Assembly (NCBI GenBank): GCA_023434665.1
Contig: JAEYSM010000050.1
Span: 1 to 64,000, forward strand
DNA from: Bacteroidota bacterium
GTDB lineage: Bacteria > Bacteroidota > Bacteroidia > Bacteroidales > Lentimicrobiaceae
Direction of reading: 5' to 3'
Length of the DNA stretch: 64,000 nucleotides
Shown: positions 45,271-53,267 of the stretch, piece by piece
Layout: every line of letters begins with the position of its first letter
How positions within the stretch are numbered: position 1 is the stretch's first letter
Made by a program: the position numbers and the translations under genes
Notes under the pieces: generated by a model
What the model was told of the DNA's origin: nothing
The model's input: the letters and a program-made list of their open reading frames with translations, nothing else
The model's database searches: none

Positions 45271-45729
45271 TTATTTCAGTCGAATCCAACCTTTTTCTTC
45301 GGCAAATGCGATGGCATCTGATATTAAAAGATCATGATCAAATGCAATTTTGTCGGGGAGGTCTGCAATGGAGAACCACCGACAATCAGCAGCGTCATCA
45401 TCTGCTTTGGCTTGCATTCCGTTGTCATTCAGTAATCCGGCAAATGCAATACTTATAGTTCGGTGACGAGGATCCCGGCCGATATCACCATAGGCTCCAT
45501 ATTGCAGAAGTTTTACGCCGGTTATACCAGTTTCTTCTTCCAATTCTCTCATCGCAGAATCAAGAAGTTGCTCATCCATTTCAATAAAACCACCCGGAAT
45601 AGCCCACATCCCTTTGAAGGGTTCATTACCCCTTTGGATTAATAATATTTCGGATTTACCGTTGTGATTTCTGAAAACAGCAGCATCTACCGTGACTGCC
45701 GGGCGCGGATACTCGTAAGTATATGGCAT
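45271..45729 (-). CDS. NUDIX hydrolase
   Basis: 152 residues with a complete NUDIX box near residues 45-67: GFIEMDEQLLDSAMRELEE followed by ETGI, fitting Gx5Ex7REUxEExGU. The start YTYEYPRPAVTVDAAVF and IAFAGLLN resemble the ADP-ribose pyrophosphatase or nucleotide-sugar branch. The substrate is not defined by the sequence. It lies 16 bases after elbB on the same strand. Confidence 0.93.
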   Translation of the reverse strand: MPYTYEYPRPAVTVDAAVFRNHNGKSEILLIQRGNEPFKGMWAIPGGFIEMDEQLLDSAMRELEEETGITGVKLLQYGAYGDIGRDPRHRTISIAFAGLLNDNGMQAKADDDAADCRWFSIADLPDKIAFDHDLLISDAIAFAEEKGWIRLK

Positions 45730-45745
45730 GTATCTGTAAATCGTT

Positions 45746-46396
45746 TTAAACCAGATCTTTCATCATACAGCCTATAAGGTTGTATGTTCCCAGTTCAATC
45801 TGAAGAATATTGGCATCAAGCATATAGCAGGGGGTGGTGTAAATTAACCTCTGCTGGTCGGTGATCACCTCACCATGAGATGTATTTTTATGTGTGGCTC
45901 CCATTTTCATCACATCACTGGCTGTTTTGGCATCGTTACCTATAGTTACCTCCACATTACCTAAAATTTTAGAGACAACAACAGGTGAAATGCACATGGC
46001 ACCAATTGGTTTCTGCAATGAAACCATATCTTTCACTGCTTTTTCAACATCATGATTTACTTTGCATTCAGCACCATCGAAGGCATATGTGCATAAATTC
46101 TTTGCAACTCCATAGCCACCGGGAAAAACAAGGGCATCGAAGTTACGAGCTTGAAATTCACTTAACGGTTTGACTTTTCCCCTTGCAATTCGCGCCGATT
46201 CAATCAAAACGTTACGCTTTTCGTCCATCTCCTTACCCGTGAAGTGATTCACAACATGATGCTGCTCCATATCAGGCGCAAAGATTTCATAATCTGCTCC
46301 ATGTTTCTTAATAGCGAGCATAGTTAAAACAGCCTCATGAATTTCAGCACCATCCTGTACACCACAGCCGGCTAGTACAACAGCAAATTTTTTCAT
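45746..46396 (-). CDS. elbB: ElbB-like DJ-1/PfpI superfamily protein
   Basis: 216 residues matching ElbB (isoprenoid-biosynthesis glyoxalase-like): AVVLAGCGVQDGAEIHEAVLTML at the N-terminus, FPGGYGVAKNL, and the nucleophile-elbow AMCISPVVVSKIL with the probable catalytic Cys. E. coli ElbB has weak glyoxalase activity and was linked to isoprenoid synthesis; the true role is unsettled. It precedes the NUDIX gene, probably in one transcript. Confidence 0.93.
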   Translation of the reverse strand: MKKFAVVLAGCGVQDGAEIHEAVLTMLAIKKHGADYEIFAPDMEQHHVVNHFTGKEMDEKRNVLIESARIARGKVKPLSEFQARNFDALVFPGGYGVAKNLCTYAFDGAECKVNHDVEKAVKDMVSLQKPIGAMCISPVVVSKILGNVEVTIGNDAKTASDVMKMGATHKNTSHGEVITDQQRLIYTTPCYMLDANILQIELGTYNLIGCMMKDLV

Positions 46397-46549
46397 AACC
46401 TTAAATATTTTACAGTAAAGAATATTCTACCCAAAATTAGCAAAACATAGTGCCCGGGTGTTAGTCCTCCTCTAAAAAAGTTGTAATTTTACCTATACAA
46501 CAGTTAATCCTCTCAGCTGTTTAATAACAAAACAATGAACTAAACAACA

Positions 46550-47233
46550 ATGTGCGGAAGGTTTTCGCTTACTTCTGATGAACAGCAGCTGAATATGTTT
46601 TTCGAATTATCGGGAGGCACAGCACCTTATGTTCCACGATATAACGGTGCACCTACTCAAATGCTTCCGGTAATTACAAACCATGAACCGAAAAAGTGGC
46701 AGCCATTTCGGTGGGGACTCGTTCCCCGATGGTCAAAAGAAATTTCCAGAATTCCGTTAATCAATGCCAGAAGTGAAACGATTACAGAAAAATCCTCATT
46801 TAAAACGGTTTTTAGAGAAAAACGTTGTCTTGTTCCGGCTGACGGATTTTATGAATGGATTCACAGTGGTCGTAAACTCCCTTTCAGATTTACCCTGAAA
46901 GATGAGTCGTTGTTCGCTTTTGCAGGATTGTGGGATTCATGGAAACAACCATCAGGTGAGGTACTGCATTCGTTTGCTATTATTACTACGGATGCGAACG
47001 AGATTATGCAGCCGGTTCATAACCGGATGCCTGTTATTCTCAAAAAAGAAAACTACGATGAATGGCTGAATGAGGACAAGGAACAAAATTTAAACAAACT
47101 GCTTAAACCGTATCCTTCTGATGAAATGAAGAAATACCGTGTTGCAGAGAAAATTAACAGCACTTCCAGTGAAGGTCCGGAATTAATTGTTGAGTGCGAA
47201 CCGATGGATTTATTTAACGGTGAATTGTTTTAA
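46550..47233 (+). CDS. SRAP domain protein (HMCES/YedK family)
   Basis: Shields abasic sites in single-stranded DNA by forming a covalent link through Cys2. It opens MCGRFSLTSDEQQL, and the key residues are all present: Cys2, Asn72 (NARSET), Glu102 (GFYEW) and His157 (VHNRMPVIL). The 227 residues are typical. It is a plus-strand gene followed after 40 bases by an unrelated lipoprotein gene; there are no SOS genes beside it. Confidence 0.96.
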   Translation: MCGRFSLTSDEQQLNMFFELSGGTAPYVPRYNGAPTQMLPVITNHEPKKWQPFRWGLVPRWSKEISRIPLINARSETITEKSSFKTVFREKRCLVPADGFYEWIHSGRKLPFRFTLKDESLFAFAGLWDSWKQPSGEVLHSFAIITTDANEIMQPVHNRMPVILKKENYDEWLNEDKEQNLNKLLKPYPSDEMKKYRVAEKINSTSSEGPELIVECEPMDLFNGELF

Positions 47234-47273
47234 ACAGGAATGATTTTTGTTGGTTAAATATAAAAATAAGGGA

Positions 47274-47792
47274 ATGAAAAACTGGTTGATTGTGGTTGTT
47301 ATGGTGCTTTTGGTTGCTTCTTCATGTAAGAAATATGAAGAGTTTCCACCGGAGCCGGCAATAGAATTCCTCGACTTTTATACACTACGCGACCTCCAGG
47401 GAATTGATCAGAGAGGGATTTTGAAGATAGGATATACTGATGGAGATGGAAATATTGGTTTGTATGACGAGGACACAGTTGCTCCTTATGATTTCAACCT
47501 GTTTATTAAGTACTTTGAATTACAAAATGGAGTATTTAAGGAGATCGTCAAACCGGTTTATGTAAACGATTCCACAATTATTTATGATACTGTCAATTTC
47601 AATGGAAGAATACCTATCCTTACGCCTGTTGGAAAGAATAAAGCCATAAGAGGTGAAATTGAGGACACCCTGTTCATAAACAACCCCTTATCGACATTCG
47701 ATACTGTCAAGTTTCAGGTTTATATTGTTGACCGTGACCTTAATAAAAGTAACACAGTTGAGACTCCTGCCATAATCATTAAAAAACGATAG
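47274..47792 (+). CDS. Putative lipoprotein of unknown function
   Basis: 172 residues from the ATG at 47274, which gives a clean lipoprotein signal (MKNWLIVVVMVLLVASSC). An in-frame TTG at 47247 would add nine residues and is less likely. The mature part is acidic and beta-rich with IGYTDGDGNIGLYDED near residue 60; such Asp/Gly loops are common in Bacteroidota surface lipoproteins. No catalytic motif is seen. It precedes the transglutaminase-like gene by 48 bases. Confidence 0.7.
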   Translation: MKNWLIVVVMVLLVASSCKKYEEFPPEPAIEFLDFYTLRDLQGIDQRGILKIGYTDGDGNIGLYDEDTVAPYDFNLFIKYFELQNGVFKEIVKPVYVNDSTIIYDTVNFNGRIPILTPVGKNKAIRGEIEDTLFINNPLSTFDTVKFQVYIVDRDLNKSNTVETPAIIIKKR

Positions 47793-47812
47793 TTCTTCAC
47801 ACTATTTTAATT

Positions 47813-47820
47813 TACATTTG
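47813..47820 (+). promoter_or_regulatory. Possible -7 box of the transglutaminase-like gene
   Basis: TACATTTG lies 21 bases before the ATG at 47841 and matches TAnnTTTG. The -33 position holds no exact TTTG. Confidence 0.35.
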
Positions 47821-47840
47821 CTGAAACACACATTCGGCAA

Positions 47841-50474
47841 ATGAAGAGATTAATAGTTACCACCTTGATTATTCTTGGTACTTTTTGTATTAACTGCACC
47901 GGAAGTAAGCATTTTATCAGTGATAAAACGGAGCGTGATCACATTAAAAAGCAGTATGAAGTTAGAACTCAACTGGCCTCAAACCGTAAAGCGCCACTCT
48001 TTGGTGTGCTTGAAGATAAATCGCTCACAACCCAACAGAGAGAAGCATTTATGTTTCTTATAGCCTATATGCCGCTGAATGATCTGGCTGATTATACAGG
48101 CGAATACTTTATGGATCAGATCAATCTGGCATTTAAAGCATCTGAAACATTTAAATGGGGAGCTGATATACCCGAAGATATCTTCCGTCATTTTGTCTTG
48201 CCTGTTAGAGTTAACAACGAAAACCTTGATACCGCCAGAGTGGTCATCTTTAATGAGTTAAAGGACCGGCTGATCAATATGGATATTGAAGAGGCTGCCC
48301 TTGAAGTGAATCACTGGTGTCATGAGAAAGTTAACTATAAAGCGAGTGATGCACGTACTTCGTCACCCCTCGCAACGATGAAAACTTCTTTCGGAAGATG
48401 CGGAGAAGAGTCCACTTATACTGTAGCTGCAATGAGAGCAGTGGGAATACCAGCTCGTCAGGTTTACACTCCCCGGTGGGCACATACCGATGATAATCAT
48501 GCCTGGGTTGAGGTTTATATTGATGGGAACTGGAAATACCTGGGGGCTTGTGAACCTGAACCTGTGCTCAACAAGGGGTGGTTTGACGGACCTGTTAAAA
48601 GAGCCATGATGGTTCACACAAATGTTATTGGGCATTATCAAGGCAATGAAAACTTACTGAGTCAGAATGATTTATTCTCAAAAATCAATAGTCTTCCATC
48701 CTACACCGATACTAAGGAAGTCTATATTAAAGTGCTTGATAATAACAAACAACCTGTTAAAGATGCCAAAGTAGAGTTTAAAATCTATAATTATTCGGAG
48801 TTCTATCCTATGGTTACTAAAACCACCGGATCGGATGGTTTAGCTTCATTGCTTACAGGGTTGGGTGATCTGCAGGTCTGGGCATTCAAAGATGAGCTGT
48901 ATGGCTATGGAAAACTAGCCGTAATAGATACCGATACACTTGAAATTACATTAGGCCGTTCTCCTGGAGAAGAATACATGGAGATAATGGAAATCATTCC
49001 TCCATCAGCAAAGGAAATTGAGCAGATTGCAATACCTGACGTTGAGCGGAATAATAAAAGATTAGCGTATGAGGATTCCATCAGAAATGCATATATGGCT
49101 ACTTTCATGAGCCGGAAAGAGGCTAAGGATCTGGCAATAAGCTTAGGGCTTGACACATTAAGGACAGCAGAATTACTTTCTAAAAGCTTTGGTAATCATA
49201 AGGAGATAAGCCGCTATTTCAAAGAGAACTTCGCCAATCCTGCTATGATAGATCTGCTTGAGTCTATTGCAGAAAAAGATCTTAGGGATACACCTGCAGA
49301 TATTCTAACGGATCATCTGAAACACACCCAGGCTGATCCCGGTATCTCAAATGATGTTTTTAAGGAAGGCATTTTATCGGCAAGGATCTACCTGGAACTT
49401 ATAAGACCCTGGAGATCTTTCCTCTGGAACCAATTTGATGATGAATTCAGAGAAAAGGCCAAGGGCAACTACACAATTGTAAATGACTGGATTAATGAGA
49501 ATATCCAAATCAATTCGTCAGACAATTATATGGGATGTTCATTATCACCTATTGGAGTTTATAATCTTAGAGTGGCCGATAAGTTATCGCGTGATATATT
49601 CTTTGTGGCAATGTGCAGAACGTTTGGTATTCCTGCACGAATTGATTATGCCACAAGGGATCCACAGGTATATAAGGATGGGGAATGGTCGAATGTTTCA
49701 GTAAATGAGGATATGGCAAGTGCCAGGAGTGCTGTTCTTGAACTGACAAATGATGGAAACAACCCTATCGTTCCGGAGTACTACAAACATTTTACTATTC
49801 AAAGATTCGATAAGGGGCACTTTGTGACATTGGACTATGAAGGTTCTCCACAAATATCAGCCTTTCCTTTTTCACTCAATCTTGAACCGGGTTACTATCT
49901 GCTTATGACTGGACATAGAAGAGAAGATGGAAGTGTAGTTACTCGTTCGGAGTACTTCAACCTTGCAGACAAACAGAAAGTCAGTAAATCGGTAATCCTC
50001 CAACCGCTAAACCAGATTACCGAAAACTATGGAACGCTCGATTTGTCCCTCAAGATCACTGACCTGTCGGGAAACACCAATACACTCAGTGGTTTGACTA
50101 ATGGCAAGGGTATGGTAATTGCCTGTATTGATCCGGGAAGTGAACCAAGTAGACATCTGCTTACCGACATTCCGGGCTTGAGTGATGAATTTAACAATTG
50201 GGCAGGTGGGTTCGTGTTTTCTGTTCCTGGTTCCACCGGATTAAAAAGCTTTAACCCGGAAAGATACAAGGGATTACCAAAGCAATCAATATTTATAATA
50301 GATCAGAATGATGAACTGCTTAAAGCATTGATTGGTACAATGTCATTAAAAACAAAGCCGGCATTGCCGTTTGTGATATATGTAAATGCTGATGGAATAA
50401 TAAGTTTTAATACTGCTGGTTACAGAATTGGCACAGAGGAGAATCTGCTTAAAGCAATCAGAATCAGTCAATGA
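47841..50474 (+). CDS. Exported protein with one intact and one degenerate transglutaminase-like domain
   Basis: 877 residues with a lipoprotein-like start (LGTFCINC). The first transglutaminase-like domain has Cys187 (FGRCGEEST) and His220 (DDNHAWVEVY), with an acidic residue in LGACEPEP. A carboxypeptidase-regulatory-like Ig region follows near 290-375. A second copy near 540-625 aligns without gaps over 28 residues around GIPAR (202 and 596); Lys581 replaces the cysteine and the HAW segment is missing. The C-terminal 200 residues are beta-rich and may hold a thioredoxin-like end. Substrate unknown; probably protein or peptide in the periplasm or on the surface. Its stop is 15 bases from the convergent rnr stop. 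Confidence 0.82.
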   Translation: MKRLIVTTLIILGTFCINCTGSKHFISDKTERDHIKKQYEVRTQLASNRKAPLFGVLEDKSLTTQQREAFMFLIAYMPLNDLADYTGEYFMDQINLAFKASETFKWGADIPEDIFRHFVLPVRVNNENLDTARVVIFNELKDRLINMDIEEAALEVNHWCHEKVNYKASDARTSSPLATMKTSFGRCGEESTYTVAAMRAVGIPARQVYTPRWAHTDDNHAWVEVYIDGNWKYLGACEPEPVLNKGWFDGPVKRAMMVHTNVIGHYQGNENLLSQNDLFSKINSLPSYTDTKEVYIKVLDNNKQPVKDAKVEFKIYNYSEFYPMVTKTTGSDGLASLLTGLGDLQVWAFKDELYGYGKLAVIDTDTLEITLGRSPGEEYMEIMEIIPPSAKEIEQIAIPDVERNNKRLAYEDSIRNAYMATFMSRKEAKDLAISLGLDTLRTAELLSKSFGNHKEISRYFKENFANPAMIDLLESIAEKDLRDTPADILTDHLKHTQADPGISNDVFKEGILSARIYLELIRPWRSFLWNQFDDEFREKAKGNYTIVNDWINENIQINSSDNYMGCSLSPIGVYNLRVADKLSRDIFFVAMCRTFGIPARIDYATRDPQVYKDGEWSNVSVNEDMASARSAVLELTNDGNNPIVPEYYKHFTIQRFDKGHFVTLDYEGSPQISAFPFSLNLEPGYYLLMTGHRREDGSVVTRSEYFNLADKQKVSKSVILQPLNQITENYGTLDLSLKITDLSGNTNTLSGLTNGKGMVIACIDPGSEPSRHLLTDIPGLSDEFNNWAGGFVFSVPGSTGLKSFNPERYKGLPKQSIFIIDQNDELLKALIGTMSLKTKPALPFVIYVNADGIISFNTAGYRIGTEENLLKAIRISQ

Positions 50475-50489
50475 TCAAGCTCACCATAG

Positions 50490-52655
50490 TTATCTGCCGG
50501 AAGGTAATACGAAATCCATCTGTTTGCGCTGCAGGTCAACATTATGTACAATAATCTCTATTGGATCACCCAGGCGGTATTCTTTGCCTTTATGCTGACC
50601 AATTACTTTGTAGCTATCTTCATCGAGATAATAGAAGTCGTCATCCATATTTCGCATTGAAATCATTCCTTCGCATTTGTTGCCTTCAAGCTCTACATAT
50701 ATTCCCCACTTGCTCACTCCTGAAATGAGGCCGTTGAACTTCTGTCCGATCTTATCCTGCAGATACTCAGCTTGTTTATATTTTACTGATGCACGTTCGG
50801 CTTCAGCTGCCTTTCGTTCCATATCAGAACTATGAGTGCAGTATTCTTCAAATTCATCCTTGTCAACCGATGGTTTATTTGATAAATATCTGTCCAGCAG
50901 ACGGTGAACCATAAGATCAGGGTATCTTCGGATAGGGGAGGTAAAATGAGTATAGAATGGGAACGAAAGGCCATAGTGCCCGATGTTGAATGTAGAATAA
51001 ACAGCTTTGGCCATAGTCCTTATGGCAATCTGCTCAATCATAGCTTCTTCACCTTTGCCTGAAATATCTTTAAAGAGGGTATTAAAAGACTTTGAAAGTT
51101 GCTTACGCGAATTGATGTTCATCTTATAACCCAGCTTTAACAGGAACTCAGCAAACTTCTGCAGTTTTTCCTGGTTGGGCTCATCGTGAATTCTATAAAC
51201 AAAGGTTTTACCTTCATCTCCCGATTTCTTTTTGCCTATTTTTTCTGCCACGCTTTTATTTGCAAGGAGCATGAAATCCTCAATAAGCATATTTGACTCT
51301 TTCTGCTCTTTAATATAAGTATCAATAGGCTTTCCGTTTTCATCAAGAATGAACTTGACTTCTTCGCTGTTGAAAGCTATGGCTCCTTTCCTGAATCGTT
51401 CTTCTCTCAATTTGGTGGCTAAATTATGAAGGACCATCAGTTGCTCTTTGAATTCGCCATCCTCACCTTCTATCATCTTCTGCACTTCTTCATAATTATA
51501 TCGTCTGTTGCTCCTGATAATAGTTCTGCCATACCATTCCTTATGAATCTTAGCCTGATCATCCATTTCAAAGACGGTTGAATAGCACAGTTTATCTTCA
51601 TCCGGTCTGAGTGAACAAACCTGATTTGACAGCTTTTCGGGCAACATGGGTATTGTCCTGTCAACAAGATAAACAGAGGTGCCTCTTTCATAAGCCTCAG
51701 TATCAATGTCAGTTCCTTCTTTAACATAATGCGATACATCGGCAATATGAACGCCTACTTCCCAAAGGCCATTATCCAGTTTCTTAAGTGAGAGTGCATC
51801 ATCGAAGTCCTTGGCATCTGGCGGGTCGATAGTACATGTCCACACGTTCCTGAAATCCCTGCGTTTCTTTATTTCTTCATCAGAAATTTTATCTGGGATG
51901 GATTCTGCCTGCTTCAGTGTCTTTTTGTTAAACTCCAAAGGAAACTCAAATGAGGCGAGGATTGAATTCATCTCCACATCATTGTCACCCGGTCTACCAA
52001 GAACCTGTATTATTTCACCGAAAGGATTTTTTGATCTTTCAGGCCAATCGACAAGACGGGCAACGGCCTTTTGACCGTTTTTAGCATTATTGAGTGCTTC
52101 TTTGGGAATAAAAATATCGTAAGGCATATTTGCCTCATCAGGTACCAGGAATGCAAACTTGCCGGTTATTTGTATTTTACCCACAAACTGATTCTTGAAT
52201 CTCTCAAGAACCTCAATGACTTCACCTTCGAGTTTATGGTCTTTCCGTAACGGAAACAGCCTTACTTTTACCTTATCACCATGCAATGCATGACCGGTGT
52301 TATTGGGAGCAATATAAACATCATCTTCCAGTTCCTTGACAATCACATAGGCTTTGCCAGTTTGCTTCATATCAACCTTGCCTTCAACTACAGTGTGATG
52401 GAACTTTTCAGCGACCAATTGTGGATTATATTTGAACTTCCCCCTGTTCAGGCGAACTAAAATCCCTGAATCTGCAAGTGATTCAACGATTTTGAATGTC
52501 AAATCTTTACTTACTTTATCGCTCACGCCCAGATTATAGGCAATCTGTTTGTAGTTATACGATTTAGTCGGATTACTTCTGAAAAAATCTTCAACGGGCT
52601 TAATGAAAGGATTTTGAGCAGATCTGGATGCTTTGTTTGATTTCTTACGTGACAT
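50490..52655 (-). CDS. rnr: Ribonuclease R
   Basis: A processive 3'-5' exoribonuclease that degrades structured RNA. The 721 residues carry an N-terminal winged-helix part (YNYKQIAYNLGVSD), cold-shock domains, the RNB catalytic domain with DPPDAKDFDDALS (the metal-binding Asp cluster) and DRTIPMLPEKLSNQVCSLRP, HFTSPIRRYPDLMVHRLL, and a C-terminal S1 domain (FNGLISGVSKWGIYVELEG). Complete and of typical length. Confidence 0.97.
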   Translation of the reverse strand: MSRKKSNKASRSAQNPFIKPVEDFFRSNPTKSYNYKQIAYNLGVSDKVSKDLTFKIVESLADSGILVRLNRGKFKYNPQLVAEKFHHTVVEGKVDMKQTGKAYVIVKELEDDVYIAPNNTGHALHGDKVKVRLFPLRKDHKLEGEVIEVLERFKNQFVGKIQITGKFAFLVPDEANMPYDIFIPKEALNNAKNGQKAVARLVDWPERSKNPFGEIIQVLGRPGDNDVEMNSILASFEFPLEFNKKTLKQAESIPDKISDEEIKKRRDFRNVWTCTIDPPDAKDFDDALSLKKLDNGLWEVGVHIADVSHYVKEGTDIDTEAYERGTSVYLVDRTIPMLPEKLSNQVCSLRPDEDKLCYSTVFEMDDQAKIHKEWYGRTIIRSNRRYNYEEVQKMIEGEDGEFKEQLMVLHNLATKLREERFRKGAIAFNSEEVKFILDENGKPIDTYIKEQKESNMLIEDFMLLANKSVAEKIGKKKSGDEGKTFVYRIHDEPNQEKLQKFAEFLLKLGYKMNINSRKQLSKSFNTLFKDISGKGEEAMIEQIAIRTMAKAVYSTFNIGHYGLSFPFYTHFTSPIRRYPDLMVHRLLDRYLSNKPSVDKDEFEEYCTHSSDMERKAAEAERASVKYKQAEYLQDKIGQKFNGLISGVSKWGIYVELEGNKCEGMISMRNMDDDFYYLDEDSYKVIGQHKGKEYRLGDPIEIIVHNVDLQRKQMDFVLPSGR

Positions 52656-52841
52656 ATTGAATATTAATAATTGTAAAGGTAATCAATTATATAACACTCA
52701 TTCTTCTATATGTACTGATTAAATCATGATAGTTGTCTTTTAAAGTCAGGAAATACCCAATAATCTTAGACTTTCAAATAAATTTAGCTATTTTTGCCAC
52801 ATTGCCGGGTTACATTTTACATTTCTTGACATTAAATTACC

Positions 52842-52864
52842 AGAGTACCTTAAAAAGGTACTCT
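52842..52864 (+). repeat. Perfect inverted repeat in the leader of the receiver gene
   Basis: AGAGTACCTT (52842-52851), loop AAA, AAGGTACTCT (52855-52864) form a perfect 10-base-pair stem 31 bases before the start at 52896. A -7-like TATTTTTG lies upstream at 52789-52796, so the hairpin would be in the 5' leader. TTAATAGTACTTT follows, which is not a clean T-run. Confidence 0.6.
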
Positions 52865-52895
52865 TAATAGTACTTTATGTAATCATCAGACTATC

Positions 52896-53267
52896 ATGAA
52901 AAGGAAAAAAATTCTTCTGGTAGAGGATAATCTTATCAATCAAAAGATTGCTAAGCTTATGCTTCAGAAGTTTGACCAGATTATTGATGTGGCTGAAAAT
53001 GGTTTAATTGCAGTTGAAAAATTCCGGAACGACACTTACGACCTTATACTGATGGATCTCCATATGCCTGAATTAAATGGTTTTGAGGCAACAAGAAAGA
53101 TCAGAGAATTTGAACAGGAAAATAAGCGTAAGGAGAAAGTTAGGATTTATGCAATGACAGCAAGTTCGTTACAAGATAAAAGTGAAAACTGCCTTAGCGC
53201 AGGAATGGATGGTTATCTTTCAAAACCTTTCAGGAACGACGAACTTATGGCATTGTTGGTGGATTAA
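52896..53267 (+). CDS. Single-domain response regulator receiver protein
   Basis: 123 residues that form only a CheY-like receiver domain. The acidic pocket is Glu10-Asp11, the phosphorylation site Asp54 (LILMDLHMPELNG), the switch Thr88 (AMTAS) and Lys110 (YLSKPF). The sequence style (VEDNLINQKIAKLML, MPELNGFEATRKIR) is that of receivers fused to hybrid histidine kinases. No kinase, output domain or target gene is adjacent. It overlaps the convergent ABC ATPase gene by 23 bases at the 3' end. Confidence 0.92.
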   Translation: MKRKKILLVEDNLINQKIAKLMLQKFDQIIDVAENGLIAVEKFRNDTYDLILMDLHMPELNGFEATRKIREFEQENKRKEKVRIYAMTASSLQDKSENCLSAGMDGYLSKPFRNDELMALLVD

